This document shows, piece by piece, positions 35,983-44,675 of a DNA stretch of 64,000 bases. The notes below the pieces were generated by a model. That model made no database searches and had not been told where the DNA came from. It saw only the letters and a list, made by a program, of their open reading frames with translations. Within the stretch, counting starts at the first letter, position 1; every line of letters begins with the position of its first letter. Origin of the DNA: Hyphomicrobiales bacterium (GTDB lineage: Bacteria; Pseudomonadota; Alphaproteobacteria; Rhizobiales; Xanthobacteraceae); assembly GCA_017305535.1 (NCBI GenBank), contig JAFKKN010000003.1, positions 62,001 through 126,000 on the forward strand, written 5' to 3'. The translations under genes and the position numbers were made by a program.

Positions 35983-36065
35983 AACAACGGTTCGTTCGCT
36001 CTCACATTCAAAGCGAGTAAATAATGGTGACCTCTCTGGTTCGTCAGAATTTGTCCCGAAGGGCA

Positions 36066-36749
36066 ATGATTACGGCACGTCCTGACCCCATCGAGCTCGA
36101 CATCGCCGAAACGGCGTTGATCGTCATCGATATGCAGAATGCCTATCTTTCGAAGGGCGGCTATCTCGATCTGGTCGGCTTTGACGTTTCGGAGTCGCCG
36201 AGGGTGATCGAGGCCGTACGTAAGGTAATCGACAGCGCGCGTTCCGCAGGCATGACCATTATCTACATGCAGAACGGTTTCGATCCCGAGAAAAAGGAAG
36301 CTGGCCCGGCGACAGCTCCAGTTTATCACAAGTCAAATCCCCTCAAATTTATGAGGGCGAATCCGGGAAAACAACTGATCACTAAGGGGACGTGGGACTA
36401 TGCTCTCGTTGATCGCCTGAAGCCCCATCCCGACGACATCGTCATTCATAAGTCGCTTTATAGTTCTTTCGCCGGAACCAACCTGGAGAACGTCTTGCGC
36501 GGCCGGCGAATTTCCAACCTTCTCGTGACCGGCGTGAACACCAATGTCTGCGTCGAGTCGACAATCCGCGATGCCTATCACAAGCAGTTTTTCCCGATCA
36601 TGGTGGCGGATGCAACATTACAGGCCGGCGAGAAGCATATCTTCGATGCGACGGTGTTTAACGTCGAGCGATTCCTCGGATGGGTGGCGTCGACAGACGA
36701 CGTATGCAAGGCGCTGGAGGCCGTATCATGCACGGAGGAATCCCGATGA
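36066..36749 (+). CDS. RutB-like ureidoacrylate amidohydrolase (isochorismatase fold)
   Basis: Cysteine hydrolase of 227 residues. It follows RutB closely over its length: ALIVIDMQNAY, GGYLDLVGFDVSES, YHKSNPLKFMR, KGTWDYALVDRLKP and GVNTNVCVESTIRDAYHKQF. The triad should be the Asp of VIDMQ, the Lys of VIHKSLYSSF and the Cys of TNVCVEST. RutB hydrolyses ureidoacrylate in uracil breakdown. Starting at ATG 36066 (GAAGGG upstream) makes the N-terminus ITARPDPIELD align with RutB; ATG 36024 would add 14 residues. It sits between the permease and ATPase genes of an importer. NicF-type maleamate amidases share the fold and are an alternative. Confidence 0.85.
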   Translation: MITARPDPIELDIAETALIVIDMQNAYLSKGGYLDLVGFDVSESPRVIEAVRKVIDSARSAGMTIIYMQNGFDPEKKEAGPATAPVYHKSNPLKFMRANPGKQLITKGTWDYALVDRLKPHPDDIVIHKSLYSSFAGTNLENVLRGRRISNLLVTGVNTNVCVESTIRDAYHKQFFPIMVADATLQAGEKHIFDATVFNVERFLGWVASTDDVCKALEAVSCTEESR

Positions 36750-37579
36750 CGACTCACGCCACGGGAAGTATCCCGGCCATAAGGTCGTTGAAGCCCCTTA
36801 CGGATACGTCGACGCCATATATCTCCGTCGAGAGCGTCCGGAAGGTCTATCACACGGCGGACGGTGATATCGAAGCCGTCAGCAAGGTCGATTTTGATAT
36901 CAACTCCGGTGACTTCGTCTCCATCCTTGGGCCGAGCGGCTGCGGCAAAAGCACATTGATGATGATGATGGGCGGGTTGGAAACGATCAGCTCCGGGCGC
37001 ATCGTCATCGGTGGTGAACCGGTGACCGCGCCTCGTGGCGATCTTGGATACGTATTCCAGGACCCGACGCTGCTGCCCTGGAATACCGTGCTCGAGAATG
37101 TGCTGTTTCCGATCCGTCTGCGGGATGGCTCGACGAGAAAATATCACGACCGGGCTCAGGAATTGCTTGAACTGGTCGGATTGTGGGAGTTTCGTAACAA
37201 GCGGCCACGACAGCTTTCCGGTGGCATGCGCCAACGTGTGGCGATCTGTCGGGGGCTTATCAACGATCCTGCATTGCTACTTATGGATGAGCCCTTCAGC
37301 GCGCTTGATGCGATCTCGCGTGACGATATGAATGCCGCGCTCGCTGATATCTGGGATCGCTTTCATAAAACAGCGATCTTCATCACCCATAGCATCCGGG
37401 AAGCTGTTTTTCTGTCGGACCGGATTTTAGTAATGAGCCGTCGGCCCTCTACCGTATGCTATGACATAAGAGTGGACTTCCCGAGGCCACGGCGGATGGA
37501 AATGCAGGAAACCCTGGAGTTCAACGAGCTCTGCGGCCTGCTCCGGAAGAAGATCGAAGAAGGATACAAGGTCTCATGA
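36746..37579 (+). CDS. ABC transporter ATP-binding protein, SsuB/TauB type
   Basis: ATPase of 277 residues for the importer encoded just upstream. Walker A is LGPSGCGKSTLMM, the signature LSGGMRQRVAICRG, Walker B LLLMDEPFSALD, with switch His in FITHSIREAVFLSDRI. About 30 residues precede the conserved ISVESVRKVYH start. It overlaps the RutB-like gene as ATGA, and its end overlaps the GntR gene as ATGA. Confidence 0.93.
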   Translation: MTTHATGSIPAIRSLKPLTDTSTPYISVESVRKVYHTADGDIEAVSKVDFDINSGDFVSILGPSGCGKSTLMMMMGGLETISSGRIVIGGEPVTAPRGDLGYVFQDPTLLPWNTVLENVLFPIRLRDGSTRKYHDRAQELLELVGLWEFRNKRPRQLSGGMRQRVAICRGLINDPALLLMDEPFSALDAISRDDMNAALADIWDRFHKTAIFITHSIREAVFLSDRILVMSRRPSTVCYDIRVDFPRPRRMEMQETLEFNELCGLLRKKIEEGYKVS

Positions 37580-38364
37580 GTGATTCGCAGCCACCCCTTG
37601 GCATCGAGTTCGATCGTGTTGCGGATGACTGGCTATCCCGCCGCCCGCCGTCGACCGTCGACGTGATTGTCGGGTTGCTGCAAGAGGCCATCGTCAAGGG
37701 CGATCTCCCGCAAGGAATGCCTCTCCGTCAGGAGCACATCGCCCGGAAGTTCGGGATCAGCAAGATTCCGCTACGTGAGGCGCTGGCCAAGCTCGAAGCC
37801 GGAGGGTTCGTCACGACGCACCCTCGGCGCGGTGCTTTCGTTTCGGAAATCAGTGCCGAGAAGATTGAGGAGATATTCCGTCTGCGACTCTCGATCGAGC
37901 CCGACGTCCTGCGCCATGCCATTCCACGAATGACCGCGGAGGATATGGCGGGTGCTGGCCAGGTTATCGAGAAATTCGCCAAGGCCGATGCCGGCGATCT
38001 TGGTGTGTTGAACTGGGAATTTCACCATGCGCTCTATCGCCCTTCGGGACGAGAATTGTCGCTGCAAATTCTGAGCAACCTCCATCTTCATGTGGATCGA
38101 TACGTTCGGATTCATATGGTGTTCGTCGATACGAAAAAGGAATCGAACGACGAGCACCGCATGCTGCTGGCTGCCTGCCGCAAACGCGATGTGGAATCGG
38201 CGGTCAAGATTCTACATGCCCATATCGACAATATTCGTCTTGCGATCCGCGATCTGGTCAGCCCTTCCGCTTCCACCAAAAGCACGAAACAACAAGCAAA
38301 ATGGTCCAAACCTACATCATCGAAGCCGAGTACGTCCTCCCGAGGCCGCAAGCGCAAAGCCTGA
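37576..38364 (+). CDS. GntR family regulator (FadR/FCD type) with basic C-terminal tail
   Basis: Regulator of 262 residues. The N-terminal winged helix is QEHIARKFGISKIPLREALAKLEAGGFV, seen as FGISKIPLREALAKLEAGG. The FCD ligand-binding domain has IFRLRLSIEPDVLRHAI, NWEFHHALYRPSG and DEHRMLLAACRKRDVESAV, with Asp/His residues fitting a metal site. The last 30 residues are Ser/Lys-rich and basic (ending SSRGRKRKA), unusual for the family; they are encoded partly in the 64 bases shared with the next gene. It probably represses or activates its own operon, and the palindromes at 29453-29480 are candidate sites. Confidence 0.92.
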   Translation: MSDSQPPLGIEFDRVADDWLSRRPPSTVDVIVGLLQEAIVKGDLPQGMPLRQEHIARKFGISKIPLREALAKLEAGGFVTTHPRRGAFVSEISAEKIEEIFRLRLSIEPDVLRHAIPRMTAEDMAGAGQVIEKFAKADAGDLGVLNWEFHHALYRPSGRELSLQILSNLHLHVDRYVRIHMVFVDTKKESNDEHRMLLAACRKRDVESAVKILHAHIDNIRLAIRDLVSPSASTKSTKQQAKWSKPTSSKPSTSSRGRKRKA

Positions 38365-39824
38365 TTGCGGATGGCGCGCTTGTCGTCGAGGGGCATCGAA
38401 TTGCGGCGGTCGGGACATCGTCGGAGCTGAAGCAGAAATGGCCGGACGCGGAAGTTATTTCGCTTCCTGATTGTCTGGTCATGCCGGGGCTCGTGAATGC
38501 CCATCAACACGGCCGGGGTCTCAGCCAGATTCAACTGGGCTATCCTGACGATTTTCTTGAGCCGTGGATCGCGGGGCGTCGTGCGCGCGGGGCTCTTGAT
38601 GGCCGTGTCGTGACCACGCTCGCGGCGGCGCGAATGATCGCCAACGGTGTCACCACCACGATTCACGCCAATTATAGTTATGGCACCGGCAACTATGAGA
38701 AGGAATTGCGCGATCAGATCAGTGCCTATGAGGCCGTCGGAATCCGCGCCACCATGTGCGTCGGTGCGATGGATCGCGGAAGCACGGTCTATCCGCCCCA
38801 TGAAGCTTGCTTTCTCGCGGGTCTGACCGACGATCTGCGCAGCTGGGTTTCAAGTCCGGCGTCGGCTGCCTATGCGGGAGATGGTACTGCGACCGTGGCC
38901 CTGATGGCCCGTTTGAGAGCGGATTTTGCCGATCGTCCGCTTGTGCGTTTGTGTTACGGGCCCGCAGGCCCGCAGTGGGTTTCCGACGAGCTTTGGCGGA
39001 TTATCGCGCGCGATGCCCGCGACCACGATCTCGGCATGCATCTGCATGCGCTCGAGTCGCCGGCGCAGAGGGCCGCGGCGAAGGAGCTGTTTCCGGGTGG
39101 CGTGTTTTCGCATCTCGAAAGCCTCGGCGCGATGACGCCGCGGACCGTGATTGCCCATGGTGTCTGGGTCGATGATGCGGATATGGAGATTCTGGCGCGC
39201 ACTGGTGCGACCGTCATCCGTAACCCGGGCTGCAACATTCGCATGCGCAACGGCATCGCGCCGCTGGCGCGCTATCTGCGGCATGGTGTGAGAGTGGCGG
39301 TTGGCACCGACAACTGCGCAATGACCGACGATGAAGATCTGCTCGGCGAACTGCGGTTGGCGGGCAATCTTGCCCGGGAGCCGGACTGGAATGGGCCACC
39401 ACCGCCCGGCATTGACGATCTGCTCGCCATGGCGACTGCCAACGGCGCTGTCGCCGCGCAGTTCGGTGATGAGGTCGGGACGCTTGAGCCGGGCAAGTGC
39501 GCCGACGTTGCGGCGTTCTCGCTGAAGCGCACGCGCGAGCCCTATCTCGATGAGGACATGCCGATACTGGACGCCTTTCTTGCGCGTGGGCAGGGCCGTG
39601 ACGCCGTGTTGACGATGGTGAACGGCCGCATTCTCTACAGGGACGGTCGCTATACCGGCCTGTCTATCGAAGAGCTTGAAATGGATGCCGCCGCGGTTGC
39701 GCGTGCCGCGCGTCGCCCCGCCGATCCAGCGAATGTGGTGCGCACAAAGCGTTACCGCAGCCATATTTGCGATCACTATCGCAAGCTGGCGGCCGACTCT
39801 CCCGATCCTCTTGTGAAGTCATAG
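38301..39824 (+). CDS. Amidohydrolase, ATZ/TRZ (deaminase/chlorohydrolase-like) type
   Basis: Metal-dependent hydrolase of 507 residues. The first metal pair is in VNAHQHGRG (H68, H70), then LGMHLHALESP and TVIAHGVW supply His ligands, and VGTDNCAMTDDEDL the Asp. This pattern is that of the group containing guanine and methylthioadenosine deaminases and triazine hydrolases, so removal of an amino group or substituent from an N-heterocycle fits. The start lies 64 bases inside the GntR gene, in another frame. The N-terminal strands (TYIIEAEYVLPRP) are needed for the fold, so a later start is unlikely. Confidence 0.87.
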   Translation: MVQTYIIEAEYVLPRPQAQSLIADGALVVEGHRIAAVGTSSELKQKWPDAEVISLPDCLVMPGLVNAHQHGRGLSQIQLGYPDDFLEPWIAGRRARGALDGRVVTTLAAARMIANGVTTTIHANYSYGTGNYEKELRDQISAYEAVGIRATMCVGAMDRGSTVYPPHEACFLAGLTDDLRSWVSSPASAAYAGDGTATVALMARLRADFADRPLVRLCYGPAGPQWVSDELWRIIARDARDHDLGMHLHALESPAQRAAAKELFPGGVFSHLESLGAMTPRTVIAHGVWVDDADMEILARTGATVIRNPGCNIRMRNGIAPLARYLRHGVRVAVGTDNCAMTDDEDLLGELRLAGNLAREPDWNGPPPPGIDDLLAMATANGAVAAQFGDEVGTLEPGKCADVAAFSLKRTREPYLDEDMPILDAFLARGQGRDAVLTMVNGRILYRDGRYTGLSIEELEMDAAAVARAARRPADPANVVRTKRYRSHICDHYRKLAADSPDPLVKS

Positions 39825-39833
39825 GATAAAGCA

Positions 39834-40721
39834 GTGTCGATAGCCTCGAACCCCCGCGCGCCTTTTACACTGTCCTCGATGCGGCCCAAGCTTGCCGCTC
39901 CGAACGGAAAACCGTTCATCGTTCACGTCGTCGTCAACATCGAATACTGGCCGTACGATCAGCTCACGCCACGGACGATCGTTGTCCCGCCGCATGGGCG
40001 AACCCATGTGCCGGACCTGCCAAATTTCTGCTGGTCCGAGTATGGCAATCGTTGCGGCATGCCCCGGCTCCTGGAGCTCTTCGGCGATCTCAAGATTCCG
40101 GTCAGTGCGAGCATCAATGCCAGTGTGATCGATGTCTATCCTGACCTCGCACGAGCCGTGCGCGACGCGGGATGGGAGTTCGTTGGCCACGGCATGCATC
40201 AGCGTGCGCTCGGCGTCGAAACCGATGAAGGCAAACTGATCGGCGCTGCTCTGGAGAGGCTGAAAGCCTTTACCGGAAAGAGCCCGCGCGGCTGGATGAG
40301 CCCGGGCTGGAGCGAAACCTTCGACACGCTTGATCATCTTCGCGCCAATGGCATCGAGTATGTTTGCCAGTGGGTAATCGATGACATTCCGACGCGCCTG
40401 ACGACCAAGCACGGCCCGATGGTTTCGTTACCCTATGGTCTCGATCTCAACGACAGCGTTGTCTACGCCATCGAGAAGCAATCCTCGTCTGAAATGCGGC
40501 TGCGGATGCTCGAGACGATCAAGACCTTCGCACGCGAAATCGAGCGTCATGGCCAGCCGCGAGTTTTGACGATCCCGTTGCACCCGCATCTGTCGGGCGT
40601 CGCCCATCGCATCAATTTCCTGCGAGAGATCATCGAAACGCTCGCCGGCCGCGACGACACGGTCTTCATGAACGGCAGCCAGATGCTCGATTGGTACCTC
40701 TCCCTTCCGGCAGAAAAGTGA
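39834..40721 (+). CDS. Polysaccharide deacetylase (NodB) fold protein, allantoinase/cyclic-imidase-like
   Basis: Protein of 295 residues with the NodB-type barrel: VHVVVNIEYWPYD, GMPRLLELFGDLKIPVSASI, GWEFVGHGMHQRAL and LTIPLHPHLSGVAHRINFL. This is the PuuE-like subgroup, which includes metal-independent allantoinases and imide hydrolases rather than sugar deacetylases. Opening a cyclic amide or imide ring would fit between the amidohydrolase and the carbamoyl hydrolase genes. The start is GTG 39834 with AGGATAAA before it. Confidence 0.8.
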   Translation: MSIASNPRAPFTLSSMRPKLAAPNGKPFIVHVVVNIEYWPYDQLTPRTIVVPPHGRTHVPDLPNFCWSEYGNRCGMPRLLELFGDLKIPVSASINASVIDVYPDLARAVRDAGWEFVGHGMHQRALGVETDEGKLIGAALERLKAFTGKSPRGWMSPGWSETFDTLDHLRANGIEYVCQWVIDDIPTRLTTKHGPMVSLPYGLDLNDSVVYAIEKQSSSEMRLRMLETIKTFAREIERHGQPRVLTIPLHPHLSGVAHRINFLREIIETLAGRDDTVFMNGSQMLDWYLSLPAEK

Positions 40722-40727
40722 GGCGCG

Positions 40728-42020
40728 ATGTTGCCTGGGCAGTCCTCGATCGACGCCGGCCTCGTGGTGGCCCGGCGTCTGCTTGACGCGATCGGAACGA
40801 AGACATTCGACGGTGTTGGCTTCACGCGCGCGGCTTACGGCGAGGGCGAGCAGTGTGCGCACGATATGATTGCCGCATCGGCGCGCGATCTCGGCCTCGC
40901 GATCAGGATCGATGAAGCGCTCAACATGACGATGACCCTGCAAGGGGAGGATCCGGCACTTTCCCCCCTGATCATCGGCTCGCATGCGGACGCTGTGCCG
41001 CAAGGTGGAAATTTTGACGGTCTGGCTGGCATTCTGGCGGGCTTGGCGTGTCTGGCCGCGTTTCGTGATGCCGGGAACCGTCCCCGGCGCACCGTTGAGT
41101 TGATGGCGATACGGGCGGAGGAAAGCGCGTGGTTCGGTGCTCAGCATGTCGGAAGCCGTGCACTGCTCGGCACGCTGGATCAGCGAATCCTCGATGACGC
41201 CAAACGTGTCGATACCGGCCGCAGTCTTGCGGACCACATGAAGGAGGCCGGAGCCGACATTCAACGAATTCGGGCCGGCGGCGCGCTGCGCGATCCCCGC
41301 GCGATTCATGGCTATGTCGAACTTCACATCGAACAAGGCCCGCTTCTGGTCGCTAGCAGCCTGCCAATCGGCATCGTGACCGGCATTCGCGGCAATCGTC
41401 GCTGCCGGAAGATCGTTTGCAAGGGCGAATATGCCCATTCCGGAACCGCGCCGCGCAAACTCCGCCATGATGCGGTGTTCGCGGTCTCGGAGCTTGTCAC
41501 CCGGATGGACGAGTTGTGGCGCGTTATCGAAGATGACGAAGGCGGAGATCTCGTGTTGACCTTCGGCCGCTTCATGACCGATCCGGCGGCCCACGCCGTC
41601 ACTACTGTGCCGGGCGAAGTGGAATTCTGCTTCGATGCGCGGAGTCATTCGACGGACACTCTCGCGCGCGTCGAGCACGCTCTCGTCGCGGCGATGAACG
41701 AGATCGCCGTTCGGCGTGGCGTCACTTTCTCTTGTGATCCGTTCACGGGCGACGCGCCGGCCGCCATGGATCGCGGCTTCCAGGAGTTGTTGCGACGTGG
41801 TTGCGAGGAATCGTCGATTCCGGCGATGCCGATTGCCAGCGGGGCCGGCCACGATGCCGGGGACTTCGCCGCCGCAGGCGTGCCGTCTGCGATGATCTTT
41901 GTTCGCAACGACAAGGGTAGCCATAATCCGGCGGAAGCAATGGAATTCGATGATTTCGTCCAGGGTGTTCGACTGCTCACCTGGTTTGTCGCCAACGAAT
42001 ACAAGGCATCACGGCCATGA
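40728..42020 (+). CDS. M20-family Zn hydrolase, N-carbamoyl-L-amino acid hydrolase/allantoate amidohydrolase-like
   Basis: Enzyme of 430 residues hydrolysing N-carbamoyl or ureido compounds to carbamate and an amine. Metal ligands lie in IIGSHADAVPQGGNFDGLAG, AIRAEESAWFG, YVELHIEQGPLL and GSHNPAEAMEF; GAGHDAGDFA also matches this subfamily. It begins 6 bases after the deacetylase-fold gene and overlaps the next gene as ATGA. With RutB- and RutD-like neighbours, ureide cleavage is a consistent role. Confidence 0.9.
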   Translation: MLPGQSSIDAGLVVARRLLDAIGTKTFDGVGFTRAAYGEGEQCAHDMIAASARDLGLAIRIDEALNMTMTLQGEDPALSPLIIGSHADAVPQGGNFDGLAGILAGLACLAAFRDAGNRPRRTVELMAIRAEESAWFGAQHVGSRALLGTLDQRILDDAKRVDTGRSLADHMKEAGADIQRIRAGGALRDPRAIHGYVELHIEQGPLLVASSLPIGIVTGIRGNRRCRKIVCKGEYAHSGTAPRKLRHDAVFAVSELVTRMDELWRVIEDDEGGDLVLTFGRFMTDPAAHAVTTVPGEVEFCFDARSHSTDTLARVEHALVAAMNEIAVRRGVTFSCDPFTGDAPAAMDRGFQELLRRGCEESSIPAMPIASGAGHDAGDFAAAGVPSAMIFVRNDKGSHNPAEAMEFDDFVQGVRLLTWFVANEYKASRP

Positions 42021-43156
42021 CAGGGCTGCCCCCGATCAGCTATCGCCTCTCGGAGGCCGGTTCGCGTTATGAATTGAACACTCCATCGCTCGTGCTGGAC
42101 CTCGATGGTCTTGAACGCAATATCGCGCGAATGGCCGACATCATGCGTGGCTTCGATCGAAAGTTGCGGCCGCATGCAAAATCGCACAAGTGCTCGCGTA
42201 TCGCCCAAGCACAGATCGCGGCCGGTGCGGTCGGCATCTGCTGCGCGACGCTGGATGAAGCCGAGGTGATGGCGGACCGGGGAATTCGCGGCATCTTGAT
42301 CACCTCGCCGGTGACGACCGCGATGAAGATCGCAAGGTTGGCGGATCTCGTGAGCCAGGCGCCCGATACCATGATTGTGACCGACAACCGGGACAATGTT
42401 TCGGCGCTGGCGCAGGCCGCGGCCGGCAAAGGGATCGTCATGCCGGTGCTGATCGACATCGAGTTGGGCTTCGGCCGCACCGGAGTGCTCAGCGTCGATG
42501 CCGCGGAGGTGCTGGCGCGACAGATCGCCAATGAACGCGCGCTGAAGTTCGCAGGCATTCAAGCTTACGGAGGTCATCTTCAGCATACAGCGGGCTATGC
42601 CGAGCGGCTTGCGCTGTCGCAACGCGCACACGCCTTCATCACCGAGATCGTGAAGCGTCTCGCATCGATTGGAATGCCGCCCGCGATCGTCACCGGCGGT
42701 GGCACCGGTACTCATGCCATCGACGCGCAGTCTGGCCCGTTTACGGAAATCCAGGCCGGTTCCTACATCTTCATGGATGCCGAATACCGGACCATCACAT
42801 ATGAGAACGGAAAAGACTGGCCGTTCGAGAACACTCTATTCGTGCAGACCGCGGTGACCAGCACCAACGTCGCGGGGACCGTGACCACTGACGCCGGGAC
42901 GAAGTCCTTCGCACTCAATGGACCGAAACCACGTATCGTGTCGGCCGACCTCGCCGATTCTACTTACGATTATAGCGGTGATGAGCACGGGCGGGTGACG
43001 CTGGCGACCGGAATGGCGCAACCTCGACTCGGCGAGCGCATCGAATGCCTCATCTCGCATTGCGATCCGACAGTCGTTTTGTACGATCGATTTCATTGCG
43101 TACGCGGCGATGCCGTTGTCGACATCTGGCCGATCGACGCGCGTGGACGACGATAG
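42017..43156 (+). CDS. PLP-dependent D-threonine aldolase/D-serine dehydratase-like protein
   Basis: Fold-type III PLP protein of 379 residues. The PLP Lys is in KLRPHAKSHKCSRIA near residue 55. The barrel has VLIDIELGFGRTGV and AGIQAYGGHLQH, and the C-terminal domain ends ISHCDPTVVLYDRFHCVRGD, in which HCDP is the metal-binding pair of this family. Such enzymes cleave beta-hydroxy-D-amino acids to glycine and an aldehyde or dehydrate D-serine. Glycine production would connect with the glycine-responsive sdaA-glyA operon, but this is inference. Confidence 0.88.
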   Translation: MTGLPPISYRLSEAGSRYELNTPSLVLDLDGLERNIARMADIMRGFDRKLRPHAKSHKCSRIAQAQIAAGAVGICCATLDEAEVMADRGIRGILITSPVTTAMKIARLADLVSQAPDTMIVTDNRDNVSALAQAAAGKGIVMPVLIDIELGFGRTGVLSVDAAEVLARQIANERALKFAGIQAYGGHLQHTAGYAERLALSQRAHAFITEIVKRLASIGMPPAIVTGGGTGTHAIDAQSGPFTEIQAGSYIFMDAEYRTITYENGKDWPFENTLFVQTAVTSTNVAGTVTTDAGTKSFALNGPKPRIVSADLADSTYDYSGDEHGRVTLATGMAQPRLGERIECLISHCDPTVVLYDRFHCVRGDAVVDIWPIDARGRR

Positions 43157-43194
43157 ACGATCCATCGTTAAGTCCCAGGCAGTGAGGAAACGAA

Positions 43195-43983
43195 ATGAGC
43201 TTCTTTGAAAGGCCGGACGGCAGGATCTACTTTGAAGTAGACGGCGAGGGGCCGCCGCTTGCGCTGGTTTCAGGGTTGGGCGGAAGCGGCAGCTATTGGA
43301 GCAACATCGTGCCGCCGCTTGCCCGTCACTTCACGGTGGTGCGTCACGATCACATGGGCACCGGAAAGTCCTCGATGACGCGCAAGCATCACAGCGTGGA
43401 GGCACTTGCGGACGACGTGGACAGCCTGATGCGGCATCTCGGCCATCAGCGCTATAGTCTGGTCGGACACTCGACCGGTGCGGCCGTTGGCCAGGTTCTG
43501 GGGCTGGAGCGTCGTGAGCGCCTCGATCGCGTGGTTCTGTTCGCCGGATGGGCTGGCCCCGACACGCATTTCCGACAATGTTTTTCCGTGCGTAAGATGC
43601 TGCTCGAGCGTGTCGGCATGGAGGCCTACAATGAAGCCGCCCCGCTGTTTCTCTATCCGCCCCGCTGGATTAGCGAAAACCCGCAAGCACTTGCGTCGAT
43701 GATCAAGGAGGCCAATGCGAGCGCGGCGCCGGTCGCGGTTGCCGCTGCCCGGATCGATATGATCGTGGCGTTCGATCGCCGCGCGTCCGTTGGCCAGATG
43801 ACGACACCCACACTCGTTCTCTGCGCGAGGGACGATTTCCTGACGCCACCACATTTGTCGGAGGAACTCGCGCAGCTAATCCCTGACGCGCAGCTCAGCT
43901 TATTGGAGTACGGCGCGCATGCCTGCTCTCAGACGGTGCCGCAGAAGTTCCTCGACGAGATCGTGCCGTTCCTGCGGCGCTGA
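43195..43983 (+). CDS. RutD-like alpha/beta hydrolase
   Basis: Hydrolase of 262 residues resembling RutD throughout: VSGLGGSGSYWSN, VVRHDHMGTGKSS, SLVGHSTGAAVG with the nucleophile Ser, CFSVRKMLL, APLFLYPPRW, LCARDDFLTPPH with the acid and EYGAHACSQT with the His. RutD takes part in aminoacrylate removal in the Rut pyrimidine pathway. NicD, an N-formylmaleamate deformylase, is a related alternative. It is the last gene of the operon, 38 bases behind the PLP enzyme gene. It matches the RutB-like protein encoded 7 kb upstream. Confidence 0.85.
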   Translation: MSFFERPDGRIYFEVDGEGPPLALVSGLGGSGSYWSNIVPPLARHFTVVRHDHMGTGKSSMTRKHHSVEALADDVDSLMRHLGHQRYSLVGHSTGAAVGQVLGLERRERLDRVVLFAGWAGPDTHFRQCFSVRKMLLERVGMEAYNEAAPLFLYPPRWISENPQALASMIKEANASAAPVAVAAARIDMIVAFDRRASVGQMTTPTLVLCARDDFLTPPHLSEELAQLIPDAQLSLLEYGAHACSQTVPQKFLDEIVPFLRR

Positions 43984-44608
43984 AGTTCGAGGCGTATTGT
44001 TACGATGAGCTAGACGCGATCGCTGCCCGCGAACTGGTCACGAGCTTCCAGCCCTCCCGCGCGCTCCAGCGAGATGCGCGCCATTGCGATTCCCGCGCGC
44101 GTTCATCCTGTTTCATTATCTGCGCGGTAAAACACGATAGCTTCAGCGTTCGGAATCTGCACCAACAAGCGCCAAAGGCGCTTGTGACGCGTCGAGAATC
44201 GTTCTGGCTTAGGCGGTAAGTAGGTCCCGCGACACGATTTTCTTATCGAGATGACAGATTCAAGACTACGGATCGGGGCCTCGGCAGTGCCGATATCGGC
44301 GTGTGGCTGGGCCAGGATCGCGTGAAAACAGGCCTCCCACCACATCTATGATCTGGTTTGTCACGAGAGCGGCATCGCGCATCGGCTCTCCGAGTGCGAG
44401 CAAAAACTGGGATTAGCTCGATCGGCTGTCCACCAAACCGTATTTGAAGATCCTCAAGCGAATTCAACGTCGTCTCGCCAGATGAAACTCGTCTATCTGA
44501 TGCTGGAGCGATTGCACCGGACGGCGATCTATATAGTTTTGCTGGTTATCCGTGGCCGTTAATCGACCAGCTTGTGTCAAATCGGCGCATTTGACTTTCG
44601 ATAAAGAC
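43984..44608. other. Gap of about 600 bases; possible mobile-element debris
   Basis: No intact gene. Short frames on both strands (for example 44103-44345 minus, and 44345-44562 plus ending LMLERLHRTAIYIVLLVIRG) have plausible composition but match no family I recognise. The stretch may be a remnant between two operons. It separates the end of the RutD operon from the second importer. Confidence 0.3.
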
Positions 44609-44625
44609 ATAAGTATCATCTATAT
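44609..44625. promoter_or_regulatory. AT-rich operator-like motif before the second importer
   Basis: ATAAGTATCATCTATAT is a weak copy of the motif at 47845 and 61836, centred on the C of ATC. It ends 50 bases before the start of the binding-protein gene at 44676. Confidence 0.45.
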
Positions 44626-44675
44626 GTTTTAACGCGTCGGAACAGGCGCCTAAAATGAAAACGGGGAGGACATGG

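Noticed and set aside
40428-41924. A 498-codon minus-strand frame opposite the M20 hydrolase
   Set aside because: The plus strand carries all metal-binding motifs; the minus frame has none.
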